Positions 51,543 to 60,551 are shown, counted from the first letter of the stretch. The stretch: 64,000 bases of DNA from an uncultured Marvinbryantia sp. (GCA_937915375.1 CALDMO010000017.1:1-64000); one strand, 5' to 3'. Numbers and translations: made by a program. The notes: generated by a model from the sequence alone, not told the origin.

Positions 51543-52148
51543 ATGAAAAAAATAAAAAAAGGAGAATACGGCTATATTTCCTATCAAAAAAAGACGCGCG
51601 TACTGATGACGCTGGTGTTATTTGCCATTCCGATTATGATTTTTGTTACCGGCTATATACAGACCGGCACGCGAAAAAATCTCTTTACATTTGTGGCGAT
51701 CATGGGCTGTCTTCCGGCCAGCAAATGCGCGGTCGGCATGATCATGATGCTGCTGCAGAAACCGATGAAAGCGGAATTGTATCATCAAATAAAAGAACAT
51801 GTCCGCGATATGACAGTTATCTATGAAGCAACAGTCAGCGCTTATGAGAAAAACACACAGCTGCCATGTATTGTAATCAGTGGTTTGAATATTGCCTGCT
51901 ACTGTGAAGACACAAAGGCGGACACTGCTTTCGTAGAACAGCATATCAAAAAGATATTGCAGGGGAACGGCTATAAATCTAATGTAAAAGTGTTTACGGA
52001 TTTAAAAGCTTATCTGCGTCGTCTCGATGAGCTCTATGCACACCGTGAGGAACATGAGGCCGGGATCGCCTTTGAGCTGGACGAACGGTATCCGGATGCA
52101 ACGAGAAACGATTTGGTAAAACATGTGATCATGGCAATTTCATTGTAA
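51543..52148 (+). CDS. hypothetical membrane protein
   Basis: 201 aa from ATG 51543 (AGAGGAG upstream); the frame is open back to 51420 but overlaps YgiQ. Two membrane helices (about 20-38 and 47-70) near the N-terminus, then a cytoplasmic alpha/beta domain of about 130 residues (VSAYEKNTQLPCIVISGLNI, DLKAYLRRLDELYAHREEH). I do not recognise the family. It sits between YgiQ and an RluA-type synthase with short gaps, so it is probably in the same transcript. Confidence 0.75.
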   Translation: MKKIKKGEYGYISYQKKTRVLMTLVLFAIPIMIFVTGYIQTGTRKNLFTFVAIMGCLPASKCAVGMIMMLLQKPMKAELYHQIKEHVRDMTVIYEATVSAYEKNTQLPCIVISGLNIACYCEDTKADTAFVEQHIKKILQGNGYKSNVKVFTDLKAYLRRLDELYAHREEHEAGIAFELDERYPDATRNDLVKHVIMAISL

Positions 52149-52164
52149 TAAAGCTGGTGACAGT

Positions 52165-53169
52165 ATGAAAGAAATTATCATTGGTAAAAACGAGGCTGGA
52201 CAGCGTCTGGATAAGCTGCTGGCAAAACATCTAAAGGAAGCGCCGAAAAGCTTCCTTTATAAAATGATGCGAAAAAAAAATATTACCTTAAACGGCAAAA
52301 AAGCAACTGGAAATGAATTGACGGTTCAGGGTGATGTCGTACGGCTGTTCTTTTCTGACGAGACGTATGAAAAATTTTCCGGTGAGGCGAAAACTGCGGC
52401 GAAACAAACGACGGTTGATCGAGTATCTCCGCTTCCAAAAGAATGGATTATTTATGAAGATGATCATATCCTTGTGATTAATAAACCTGCCGGGATTTTA
52501 TCACAGAAAAGCCGGCCGGAGGACATCTCTATCAATGAACGGATGATCTCTTACCTGCTGCAAAAAGGTGATTTGACGAAAGAAGAACTGCGGACATTTC
52601 ATCCATCTGTCTGCAATCGGCTGGATCGCAATACCAGCGGTCTTTTGATTGCCGGGAAATCACTGACAGGTCTTCAGACAATGGCGGAAATCCTGCAGGA
52701 TCGCAGCCTTCATAAGTATTATCTGGCGGTCGTACACGGCGTCTTAAAAGAGAAACGACATCTGGAAGGTTATCTGAGTAAAGACTCTTCAAAAAACTGT
52801 GTACAGATCTTTACAGACGAAAAGAGTGCGAAAAAAGTTGATCCGCAATCCAAAGCAATCGCGATGGAATATATACCGCTGCAAATCGGCCGGACAGCAA
52901 CACTGTTGGAAATTTTGCTGCTTACTGGGCGTTCACATCAGATCCGCGCTCATCTGGCCAGTACGGGTCATAGCATTATCGGGGATGTCAAATATGGAGG
53001 CGCAAAGAAAAACGAGTATTACCGAAAGCAGTATGGTACGGAATATCAGCTCCTGCATGCATTTCGAATGGAATTTCCGCAGATTGCGGGCGCGCTTTCT
53101 TATTTGTCTGGTATGTGTCTGACGGCTCCGATACCGGTATTGTTTGAAAAGATTATCAGAGAAAATTGA
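52165..53169 (+). CDS. RluA family pseudouridine synthase
   Basis: 334 aa. S4 domain at the N-terminus (AGQRLDKLLAKHL, KKNITLNGKKA), the catalytic Asp in VCNRLDRNTSGLLI near residue 152, VHGVLKEK, and the C-terminal LLTGRSHQIRAHLAS and GDVKYGG. Target is probably 23S rRNA (RluC/RluD type). The protein is complete. Confidence 0.92.
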   Translation: MKEIIIGKNEAGQRLDKLLAKHLKEAPKSFLYKMMRKKNITLNGKKATGNELTVQGDVVRLFFSDETYEKFSGEAKTAAKQTTVDRVSPLPKEWIIYEDDHILVINKPAGILSQKSRPEDISINERMISYLLQKGDLTKEELRTFHPSVCNRLDRNTSGLLIAGKSLTGLQTMAEILQDRSLHKYYLAVVHGVLKEKRHLEGYLSKDSSKNCVQIFTDEKSAKKVDPQSKAIAMEYIPLQIGRTATLLEILLLTGRSHQIRAHLASTGHSIIGDVKYGGAKKNEYYRKQYGTEYQLLHAFRMEFPQIAGALSYLSGMCLTAPIPVLFEKIIREN

Positions 53170-53179
53170 GGAAAAATCT

Positions 53180-53722
53180 ATGGCAACCTGGAATTCAAGA
53201 GGACTGCGCGGTTCACTTTTGGAGGATATGATTAACCGTTCCAATGAAGTCTATCGGGAGAAAAAACTGGCGCTGATCCAGAAAATACCGACACCGATCA
53301 CGCCGGTTAAAATGGACAAAGAGACACGTCATATCACGCTGGCTTATTTTGATCAGAAAAGTACGGTTGACTATATCGGCAGTGTACAAGGAGTGCCGGT
53401 GTGTTTTGATGCGAAAGAATGTACGTCGGATACGTTTTCTCTGCAAAATGTCCATGCGCATCAGATTGCGTTTATGGAGGAATTTGAGGCGCAGGGCGGC
53501 ATTTCATTTCTAATTATTTATTTTACCGGCAGGGATGAGGTATTTTATGTACCGTTTGCGGAGATAAAACGTTTCTGGCAGCGCAAAGAGGAGGGCGGCA
53601 GAAAAAGTTTCCGGTTTGTGGAAATGGAGCAATCCATCCGATTACATCAGGGACGCGGTGTGTTGATTCCTTATCTGGACGGTTTAAAAGAAGATCTGAT
53701 GCGCAGAGAAGAAAATGTTTGA
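53180..53722 (+). CDS. recU: Holliday junction resolvase RecU
   Basis: 180 aa from ATG 53180 (GAGG upstream; the frame continues upstream into the preceding gene). The RecU core is visible: NRGL-like NSRGLRGSLLEDMIN, the catalytic segment STVDYIGSVQGVPVCFDAKEC, and a C-terminal IPYLDGL. The ExK catalytic motif of PD-(D/E)XK enzymes reads Asp-Ala-Lys (FDAKE), a conservative Glu-to-Asp change. Resolves recombination intermediates with RuvAB. In many Firmicutes recU is next to a PBP gene; not here. Confidence 0.88.
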   Translation: MATWNSRGLRGSLLEDMINRSNEVYREKKLALIQKIPTPITPVKMDKETRHITLAYFDQKSTVDYIGSVQGVPVCFDAKECTSDTFSLQNVHAHQIAFMEEFEAQGGISFLIIYFTGRDEVFYVPFAEIKRFWQRKEEGGRKSFRFVEMEQSIRLHQGRGVLIPYLDGLKEDLMRREENV

Positions 53723-53747
53723 CATTTCCTGCGCTGGTATCTATAAT
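53719..53747 (+). promoter_or_regulatory. promoter of hisZ-hisG-hisD
   Basis: TTGACA (53719-53724), 17 bases, TATAAT (53742-53747), perfect consensus. The -35 overlaps the recU stop codon. The 59-base leader has no His-rich leader peptide or T-box. Confidence 0.75.
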
Positions 53748-53806
53748 AGAATACAGTTTCACAAATTAGAACTCTACCATAATAAAGCGACAGGAGATGA
53801 ACGGCT

Positions 53807-55000
53807 ATGCAAACAAAACTTCTTCACACGCCGGAAGGTGTGCGGGATATTTATAATGATGAGTGCGAGCGTAAGCTTGGTCTGCAAAAAGATCTGCATG
53901 AGGTTTTAAAGTCTTACGGATATCGGGATATTGAAACGCCGACATTTGAGTTTTTTGATGTATTCAATCATGACGTTGGTACGATTCCTTCCCGCGAGCT
54001 CTATAAATTCTTTGATCGGGAGGGGAATACACTGGTACTGCGGCCAGATATCACACCGTCAATTGCCAGAGCCGTTTCTAAATATTTTAAGGACGAGGAA
54101 AAAGAGATACGTCTCTGCTATGAAGGAAAAACGTTCGTTAATAATTCCAGCTATCAGGGACGTTTAAAAGAGACTACCCAACTTGGAGCGGAGTTGATTG
54201 GTGCAGATAATGCGCAGGCGGACGCGGAAATCATCGCTATGGTGGTGGACTGCCTGAAAAAATCAGGTTTAGAGGAATTTCAGATCAGCATTGGTCAGGT
54301 ACAGTATTTTAAAAGTATTATCCGTGATGCCTGTATGGATGAAGAAACAGAAGCGACCTTAAAGGATTTCATTTCTAACCGAAATATTTTTGGCGTGGAA
54401 AATGTGCTTTCTGAGCTGCAGATGGATACGCGCAACCGCGAGGCATTGACGCAGCTGCCGTCTTTGTATGGTTCGGTGGAAATTCTTGAAAAGGCGATGC
54501 GGCTCGCCTGTAATAAAGGCGCGAGAGCGGCGGTGCAGCGTCTGCTGGAAATTTATGAGATCTTAGAGTGCTATGGCATTGAAGATTATATCAGTTTTGA
54601 TTTCAGCATGCTTAGTCGTTATAATTATTATACCGGTATTTTCTTTCGCGGATATACCTTCGGCAGCGGGGACGCGGTTGTAAAGGGAGGAAGATACGAT
54701 AATCTGCTCGGACATTTCGGAAAGGACGCGCCGTCAATCGGTTTTGTGGCTGTGATTGATCAGCTGCTGGCAGCGCTTTCGAGACAGAATATCCGCCGCA
54801 GACTGCTTAAGCGGGCACAGGAGATTTATTACGCGAAATCACAGCAAAAAACTGCTATTCGGCTGGCAAAAAAGATCCGGGAAAACGGCGGCTCTGCCGT
54901 ACTCTATCTGGAGCCGGAGGAGAAAAGCGAAGATTTGCAGAAAAATCTGGACGTACTCTGTAAATCCTATAATATTGCGGATACGGAGGTAAATGTATGA
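53807..55000 (+). CDS. hisZ: ATP phosphoribosyltransferase regulatory subunit
   Basis: Catalytically inactive histidyl-tRNA-synthetase paralogue that forms the HisG-HisZ octamer controlling entry to histidine synthesis. 397 aa. Class II core: LLHTPEGVRDIYNDE, PTFEFFDVF, VLRPDITPSIARAV, the YYTGIFFRGYTFGSG strand and GGRYDNLLGHFG. It lacks the anticodon-binding domain of true HisRS. It is paired with the short hisG, which requires HisZ. Confidence 0.93.
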   Translation: MQTKLLHTPEGVRDIYNDECERKLGLQKDLHEVLKSYGYRDIETPTFEFFDVFNHDVGTIPSRELYKFFDREGNTLVLRPDITPSIARAVSKYFKDEEKEIRLCYEGKTFVNNSSYQGRLKETTQLGAELIGADNAQADAEIIAMVVDCLKKSGLEEFQISIGQVQYFKSIIRDACMDEETEATLKDFISNRNIFGVENVLSELQMDTRNREALTQLPSLYGSVEILEKAMRLACNKGARAAVQRLLEIYEILECYGIEDYISFDFSMLSRYNYYTGIFFRGYTFGSGDAVVKGGRYDNLLGHFGKDAPSIGFVAVIDQLLAALSRQNIRRRLLKRAQEIYYAKSQQKTAIRLAKKIRENGGSAVLYLEPEEKSEDLQKNLDVLCKSYNIADTEVNV

Positions 55001-55641
55001 GGTATTTAACATTTGCGCTTACGAAAGGGCGTCTTGCAAAAAAGACGATGGAACTGTTAGAAAAAAGTGGTATCCGCTGCGAGGAGATGCAGGATCCCGA
55101 TACCAGAAAACTGATTTTTGTAAATGAAGAACATAAGCTGAAATTCTTTCTGGCAAAAGGGCCGGATGTTCCTACTTATGTGGAGTACGGAGCGGCAGAT
55201 ATTGGCGTGGTCGGAAAAGATACGATCGATGAAGAAGGGCGGAAGCTATACGAGGTGCTCGATCTCGGTTTTGGAAAATGTCGGATGTGTGTCTGCGGAC
55301 CGCATAAAGCAAAAGAACTTTTGCAGCATCAGGAACAGATCCGTGTAGCAACCAAATATCCGCACATCGCTAAAGACTATTTTTATAATAAGAAACATCA
55401 GACCGTAGAAATCATCAAACTGAACGGTTCTATTGAACTGGCGCCGATTGTCGGTCTGGCGGAGGTGATCGTCGATATTGTAGAGACCGGATCAACTTTA
55501 CGGGAGAACGGGCTGGAAGTTTTAGAAGAAATTTGTCCATTATCTGCGCGCGTGGTAGTGAACCGCGTCAGCATGCAGATGGAGAGCAGACGCATTACAG
55601 AAATACTGACGGCATTGAAAAAGGCTTTACAGGAAAAATAA
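54997..55641 (+). CDS. hisG: ATP phosphoribosyltransferase, short form
   Basis: First step of histidine synthesis. 214 aa, the short form lacking the C-terminal regulatory domain. TFALTKGRLAKKTMELL, DVPTYVEYGAADIGVVGKD, ELAPIVGLAEVIVDIVETGST (PRPP loop). Overlaps the hisZ stop by 4 bases. Confidence 0.95.
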   Translation: MRYLTFALTKGRLAKKTMELLEKSGIRCEEMQDPDTRKLIFVNEEHKLKFFLAKGPDVPTYVEYGAADIGVVGKDTIDEEGRKLYEVLDLGFGKCRMCVCGPHKAKELLQHQEQIRVATKYPHIAKDYFYNKKHQTVEIIKLNGSIELAPIVGLAEVIVDIVETGSTLRENGLEVLEEICPLSARVVVNRVSMQMESRRITEILTALKKALQEK

Positions 55642-55653
55642 AGGAGAGTACGT

Positions 55654-56943
55654 ATGAGAATCGTGACATTGACAGAAGAAACAAAACAGAACCTTCTGGA
55701 AGATCTGTTAAAAAGAAGTCCGCAAAGTTACGGTGAATATGAAGACCGCGTGGCGGCGATTGTTGAGGATGTACGCAGACGTCGTGATGAAGCCGTTTTT
55801 GAATATACCGAAAAATTTGACCATATCACGCTGACATCGGAGAGTATCCGCGTAACGAAAGAAGAGATTGAAGAAGCTTACGCAAAAACGGATGTAAAGC
55901 TGATCGAAGTAATCAAAAAGGCTTTGACCAATATCCGCGCTTATCACGAAAAACAGCGGCAGTACAGCTGGTTTGACAGCCGAACAGACGGCGTGCTGTT
56001 GGGGCAGAAAGTAACGCCATTATCCTGTGTAGGTGTTTACGTACCGGGCGGCAAGGCAGTTTATCCGTCATCTGTATTGATGAATGTATTACCGGCAAAG
56101 GTAGCGGGCGTAGAAAAGATTATTATGACGACGCCCTGCGGAAAAGACGGAAACGTAAATCCGTCTACTCTGGTTGCTGCAAATGAAGCTGGTGTGGATG
56201 AAATCTATAAAGTAGGCGGTGCGCAGGCGATAGCGGCAATGGCCTTTGGCACACAGTCTGTGCCGAAAGTAGATAAGATTGTCGGACCGGGCAATATTTA
56301 TGTGGCGTTAGCGAAAAAAGCAGTGTACGGTTTTGTCAATATTGATTCTATCGCAGGACCGAGTGAGATTCTGGTTTTGGCGGACGCGACGGCAAATCCG
56401 CGTTTTGTGGCAGCAGATCTTTTATCACAGGCAGAACATGACGAGCTGGCAAGCGCGATCCTGATTACTACCAGCCGGGAACTGGCTGAAGCCGTATCCG
56501 AGGAAGTTACGAAATTTACACAGAAGCTGTCCAGAAAAGAGATTATAGAAAAATCGTTGGATAACTTTGGGTATATTTTAGTGGCGGATTCGATGGACAC
56601 CGCTATTGCGGCGGCGAACGACATTGCTTCCGAACATCTGGAAATTGTCACTGCCAATCCGTTTGAAGTAATGACAAAAATTAAAAACGCCGGAGCGATC
56701 TTTATCGGAGAGTACAGCAGCGAACCGCTTGGCGATTATTTTGCCGGACCGAATCATGTATTGCCGACCAATGGTACAGCAAGATTCTTCTCGCCGCTCG
56801 GAGTCGATGACTTTATCAAAAAATCAAGTATTGTCTATTACTCCAAAGAAGCGCTTTCGGAAATTCATGAAGATATTGAGGCATTCGCAAAAGCGGAGCA
56901 GCTGACGGCGCACGCAAATTCGATTCATGTGAGGTTTGAATAA
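55654..56943 (+). CDS. hisD: histidinol dehydrogenase
   Basis: Zinc- and NAD-dependent last two steps of histidine synthesis. 429 aa, AAGGAGAG before the ATG. Signature region VGVYVPGGKAVYPSSVLMN, IAGPSEILVLADATANPRFVAADLLSQAEHD with zinc/catalytic residues, and GPNHVLPTNGTARF with the catalytic His. Complete. A terminator follows, cutting it off from hisB. Confidence 0.96.
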   Translation: MRIVTLTEETKQNLLEDLLKRSPQSYGEYEDRVAAIVEDVRRRRDEAVFEYTEKFDHITLTSESIRVTKEEIEEAYAKTDVKLIEVIKKALTNIRAYHEKQRQYSWFDSRTDGVLLGQKVTPLSCVGVYVPGGKAVYPSSVLMNVLPAKVAGVEKIIMTTPCGKDGNVNPSTLVAANEAGVDEIYKVGGAQAIAAMAFGTQSVPKVDKIVGPGNIYVALAKKAVYGFVNIDSIAGPSEILVLADATANPRFVAADLLSQAEHDELASAILITTSRELAEAVSEEVTKFTQKLSRKEIIEKSLDNFGYILVADSMDTAIAAANDIASEHLEIVTANPFEVMTKIKNAGAIFIGEYSSEPLGDYFAGPNHVLPTNGTARFFSPLGVDDFIKKSSIVYYSKEALSEIHEDIEAFAKAEQLTAHANSIHVRFE

Positions 56944-56959
56944 TATATTATAAATGTTT

Positions 56960-57000
56960 AAGAGCAGATTATACATAATGTATGGTTTGCTCTTTTTATT
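56960..57000 (+). terminator. terminator after hisD
   Basis: AAGAGCA (56960-56966) pairs with TGCTCTT (56988-56994) around an inner ATACA/TGTAT stem, followed by T-rich sequence. Confidence 0.75.
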
Positions 57001-57195
57001 CAGTAATTGGAAGATACTCTTTATTATAATTGTTTTATTATCTATGGTCTAAAATTTAATAGTATAAATATTCTGAATTATAAATCATTAATTACGAAAA
57101 ATATTGAAATTTTTGATAATAATAATATTAAAATATCAAAATGACAGTGCATTAATATAATAAAGTGAGAGGAGGGACGTGAAGCGTTAAATAGC
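57001..57195. other. very AT-rich gap between the his units
   Basis: No gene is seen. It is clearly more AT-rich than its surroundings. TTTTGATA (57111-57118) is inverted as TATCAAAA (57134-57141). A TATAAT at 57156-57161 and GGAGGG at 57171-57176 follow, so transcription of the downstream short ORF is possible. Confidence 0.5.
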
Positions 57196-57333
57196 ATGTT
57201 TGGCGACATAGTTACCAAAGGTCAATTATGGTTGGCTGAAGCCGAAGATGATGGTATGGTAAGTGTATTGCAGCTTGTTTTATTAAATGAAGATTTGACT
57301 CTTGCGCTTGGTATAAAAAAAGACAATACATAG
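57196..57333 (+). CDS. short ORF of uncertain status, possible remnant
   Basis: ATG 57196 to TAG 57331-57333, 45 aa, hydrophilic with a short leucine-rich middle (VSVLQLVLLNEDLTLALG). The nearest strong ribosome binding site (GGAGGG, 57171-57176) is 19 bases away, too far for normal use. The frame is open upstream only to a stop at 57166-57168. I do not recognise it. It may be a remnant of a larger inserted gene. Confidence 0.3.
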   Translation: MFGDIVTKGQLWLAEAEDDGMVSVLQLVLLNEDLTLALGIKKDNT

Positions 57334-57359
57334 AAAGGTTTGACGCTATGTAAAACAAT

Positions 57360-57389
57360 AGGGGCATCGTTCATTTGAACGATGCCCCT
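57360..57389. terminator. strong hairpin, bidirectional
   Basis: A 13-base perfect stem (57360-57372 with 57377-57389) around a 4-base loop. A-rich and T-rich flanks on both sides suggest it ends transcription from both directions, including the minus-strand secreted-protein gene. Confidence 0.75.
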
Positions 57390-57419
57390 GCAAATTTTTC
57401 AAAAACATTATGTGTGATA

Positions 57420-58397
57420 TTACTCGATGGTTTCCTCTGCCATCTCTTCAAGATCTTCTATATCAACAACCTCAGCAGTCAGAGCGTCTGCCGGAATTTC
57501 AATTTCCGTAACGGTATCATAGGAGTAGGTACCTTCTATTGAAAAATCATTTAATACCAGAGTAATAGTAGGAACAGAAGTTTCTGTTTCTCCTTCCGCA
57601 GATGCGACGGAAGCTGCCATCATTTCTGAGATCATTGCATTGAGCAGAGAAAGATCAGAATCATTAAAATCAGCGTGGAACTTTTCGATTGCATAAGTTT
57701 CTTTATCAAGCGTGTAGCTCATATTCATCACAAAGCTGCTTAAGATTGCTTCTGCCGCAGCAATCTCTTCATCAGCCACATCTTCCCCTTGCGCTTCTAA
57801 AGTCGTTTCAATCAGATCCATCAGATCAGAGAATGCGATAGATCCAGAAAGTTCATAAGTATCGTCTGTTTCTTCTACCGTCCATTCGATTTCCATGCCT
57901 TCCGGAAGCATCTGGTCAATGGATTTTCCCTGTAATTCCTGAATGCTGGATACACCAAGCTGCTCAAACATTTCCGACATATCAACCTGTGTACGCACCC
58001 ACTCAGCTGTGCCGGTGCCGTCATCTGCTTTTTGATAAGTATCAAATGTTGTACCGTTTTCTACCATGTACATTTCCATATTGACATCCTGACTTGCTCC
58101 CATTACGGAAACATTCATGGCCATGTTCATTCCAATCTGCATAGGATCTAGCAGGATATCAGCGGAAATATCGCCGCTTAATACCATACCTAAGGAAGAA
58201 GAACTGGTACCGTCAGAAGTTTCCAGTGCCCCGTCAAAATTCATAGTCATATCCATAGAAGAGGATCCGGCATTTTGCATATATTCTGCCTGTTTTGCAA
58301 GAAGTTCTTCTGCAGTCATGGTACTTTCCGCAAAGACATTGACAGAGGATACGCACATTGTCAATGCAAGAGCGGCTGTAAAAATTCGTTTTTTCAT
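57420..58397 (-). CDS. secreted DUF6612-like protein
   Basis: 325 aa from ATG at 58397 (AAAGGAG upstream on the minus strand); the longer open frame upstream has no start signal. Signal peptide MKKRIFTAALALTMCVSS with probable cleavage after VFA near residue 23. The body is acidic and methionine-rich, with beta-strand repeats (SMDMTMNFDGAL, QIGMNMAMNVSVMG, WVRTQVDMSEMF), resembling DUF6612/LolA-like extracytoplasmic proteins. Function unknown. It is inserted on the opposite strand between hisD and hisB. Confidence 0.8.
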   Translation of the reverse strand: MKKRIFTAALALTMCVSSVNVFAESTMTAEELLAKQAEYMQNAGSSSMDMTMNFDGALETSDGTSSSSLGMVLSGDISADILLDPMQIGMNMAMNVSVMGASQDVNMEMYMVENGTTFDTYQKADDGTGTAEWVRTQVDMSEMFEQLGVSSIQELQGKSIDQMLPEGMEIEWTVEETDDTYELSGSIAFSDLMDLIETTLEAQGEDVADEEIAAAEAILSSFVMNMSYTLDKETYAIEKFHADFNDSDLSLLNAMISEMMAASVASAEGETETSVPTITLVLNDFSIEGTYSYDTVTEIEIPADALTAEVVDIEDLEEMAEETIE

Positions 58398-58430
58398 AGT
58401 AATTCTCCTTTCAGGTATCATGATATTTGC

Positions 58431-58436
58431 AGTATA
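58431..58436 (-). promoter_or_regulatory. probable -10 box of the DUF6612-like gene
   Basis: TATACT on the minus strand, 34 bases before the start codon. The -35 candidate 17 bases upstream (TATACA) is poor. Confidence 0.35.
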
Positions 58437-58546
58437 GCATACTTTGTTTTTTCTGTATAGCAAAAACTGTATTTTAAGAAAATCTTTTGCAAATTCTAAA
58501 CAGGATCTATCATTGCCTAAAATATGCTGCATGCATGGATAATTGT

Positions 58547-58576
58547 TTGACAATGAAAAGAGCAATGAGTTATAAT
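58547..58576 (+). promoter_or_regulatory. promoter of hisB-hisIE
   Basis: TTGACA (58547-58552), 18 bases, TATAAT (58571-58576), about 50 bases before the hisB ATG. It gives this second his unit independent expression. Confidence 0.7.
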
Positions 58577-58626
58577 GTAGTAACGTACTAAAATTACAGA
58601 ACATTCTATTTTGGGAGGAATATATT

Positions 58627-59217
58627 ATGGTCGGAAGAATTGCAACCGTACAGAGAGACACGAAAGAGACGAATATCCGCCTGACATTTCAAGTGGATGG
58701 AAGCGGCAGCTGCAGCGTGGACAGCGGGATCCCTTTTTTTGATCATATGCTGAACGGATTTGCTCGTCATGGACTGTTTGATCTCGACGCAAAAATCCGC
58801 GGAGATGTGGAAGTAGATTCTCATCATACGATTGAGGATACCGGAATCGTTCTTGGAGAGGCGATCAAAAAAGCGGTCGGAGACAAGACGGGCATCTGTC
58901 GGTTCGGCCATGCCATTCTTCCAATGGATGACGCGCTGATTCTCTGTGCGGTTGATCTGTCCGGACGACCATATTTAGAATCCGACCTTACTTTTACCTG
59001 TGAAAAAATCGGGGATATGGATACGGAGATGGTTCGAGAATTTTTTTATGCCGTATCTTATGCAGCTGGAATGAACCTGCATTTTAAACAGTTTTCCGGA
59101 CGAAATAATCACCATATCGCGGAATGTGCGTTTAAGGCGTTTGCCCGTGCGCTTGATATGGCAACGATGACGGACGATCGCATCAACGGTGTGCTCTCCA
59201 CAAAAGGAAGTTTGTAG
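58627..59217 (+). CDS. hisB: imidazoleglycerol-phosphate dehydratase
   Basis: Manganese enzyme, seventh reaction of histidine synthesis. 196 aa, monofunctional. GGGAGG before the ATG. Metal motifs FFDHMLNGFARHG, DSHHTIEDTGI, and the C-terminal GRNNHHIAECAFKAFARAL. Complete. hisIE follows after 38 bases. Confidence 0.96.
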   Translation: MVGRIATVQRDTKETNIRLTFQVDGSGSCSVDSGIPFFDHMLNGFARHGLFDLDAKIRGDVEVDSHHTIEDTGIVLGEAIKKAVGDKTGICRFGHAILPMDDALILCAVDLSGRPYLESDLTFTCEKIGDMDTEMVREFFYAVSYAAGMNLHFKQFSGRNNHHIAECAFKAFARALDMATMTDDRINGVLSTKGSL

Positions 59218-59255
59218 AAACTTTTAGATCTCAAAAGAAACAGAGGAAACGGCCT

Positions 59256-60551
59256 ATGGAAAACAAAAAATTAATTGCGCAGATTGTTTTAAGAAAAGGA
59301 AAAACGATACAAGATTTAGAAGATAAACGGATCATTTATGATGGAAACGCAGTAAAATTAGCACAGCATTATGAAAAAAAAGGCGCGGATGCACTGATCA
59401 TATATAATGTATCTAAAGAGGAACGCGAAAAGGAAAATGCCGTACGCATAGTCCGGGAAATCGGCATGAATGTTGATATTCCGATCATTGCGGGCGCGAT
59501 TGATACGGCGGAGGATGCAAAGAAACTTTTGCTAGCCGGATGTAGCAAGGTCTTTATATCGGTGAACAGCGAAACAGATTTGCAGACGCTGGAAACGCTT
59601 TCTAAACGCTTCGGAAAAGAACGGCTTGCAGTATGCATTATGGATTTTTCTAATATCAGCAGCATCAAGGGCTATCTGTCTGTATTTGAGGACTGCGTAT
59701 CTCTGGCTTTGATGTTCGGAGATAATTTCCATTTGTATGATGTGATAAACCGTCTGCCGATTGAAACCATTCCGGTTTTATCTGTGTTTTATCTGGAACA
59801 TGTACTGGCGCTTTTACGCCTGAAAAATGTAGCTGGTATTTCCGGAAAGGCATTTTCAGATCCGAGTACAAATTTGTTTGAACTGCGTAATTCCTTTGCG
59901 CGGCGCGGTGTTCGGCTGCAGAGCTGTATCAGTGATTTTCAGTGGGATGACCTCAAAACAAATGCCGACGGACTGGTGCCGGTCATCGTGCAGGATTATA
60001 AAAACGAGCAGGTGCTGATGATGGCTTATATGAACCGGGAGGCTTATGAAACAACGCTGATGACCGGGCGGATGACATACTTTAGCAGAAGCCGTCAGAA
60101 GCTCTGGCTCAAGGGAGAGACATCCGGACATTTTCAGTATGTCAAGCAGATTCTGATTGACTGTGATAATGATACACTGCTTGCAAAGGTAGCGCAAAAA
60201 GGGGCTGCCTGCCATACCGGAAACCGTACTTGCTTTTATCGAGAGCTTGTGAAAAAGCGCTATGAAGACTCCAATCCGTTTGCTGTGTTTGAGACGGTTA
60301 TGACAGGTATTCGCGGTCAAAAGGAAAATCCAGTTGAGGGGACTTATGTAGACAGAGCATTCGATCAGGAGATGGATCAGATTCTGCAAAAAACCGGAAC
60401 AAGCTTTGTCAGTTTAATGCTTGCAGCGAAAAATCGCGATAAAGAAAACGTGCGCAGCCAGATTTCTGATCATCTGTTTCAAATGATGATGATTATGGAT
60501 CAGCTTGGCATTTCTTGGTCAGATATTGTGCGTGAATATAAAAAACTTTAG
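59256..60551 (+). CDS. hisI: HisIE with a HisF-like N-terminal domain; only HisI looks intact
   Basis: 431 aa in three parts. Residues 1-225 resemble the HisA/HisF barrel (GADALIIYNVSKEE, IPIIAG, LLLAGCSKVFISV). Its first catalytic Asp position reads Val (AQIVLRKGK), the second lies in a shifted CIMDF, and the GGGI phosphate loop reads AGAI. Residues 228-330 are phosphoribosyl-AMP cyclohydrolase (HisI) with all key residues: DCDND (302-306), Cys319 and Cys326. Residues 344-431 align with HisE, but its acidic GEEATE metal site reads GTSFVS (391-396) and a later Glu is Gln. Predicted activity: HisI step only. The phosphoribosyl-ATP pyrophosphatase step would need another enzyme. hisA, hisF and hisH are not in the window. 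Confidence 0.88.
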   Translation: MENKKLIAQIVLRKGKTIQDLEDKRIIYDGNAVKLAQHYEKKGADALIIYNVSKEEREKENAVRIVREIGMNVDIPIIAGAIDTAEDAKKLLLAGCSKVFISVNSETDLQTLETLSKRFGKERLAVCIMDFSNISSIKGYLSVFEDCVSLALMFGDNFHLYDVINRLPIETIPVLSVFYLEHVLALLRLKNVAGISGKAFSDPSTNLFELRNSFARRGVRLQSCISDFQWDDLKTNADGLVPVIVQDYKNEQVLMMAYMNREAYETTLMTGRMTYFSRSRQKLWLKGETSGHFQYVKQILIDCDNDTLLAKVAQKGAACHTGNRTCFYRELVKKRYEDSNPFAVFETVMTGIRGQKENPVEGTYVDRAFDQEMDQILQKTGTSFVSLMLAAKNRDKENVRSQISDHLFQMMMIMDQLGISWSDIVREYKKL

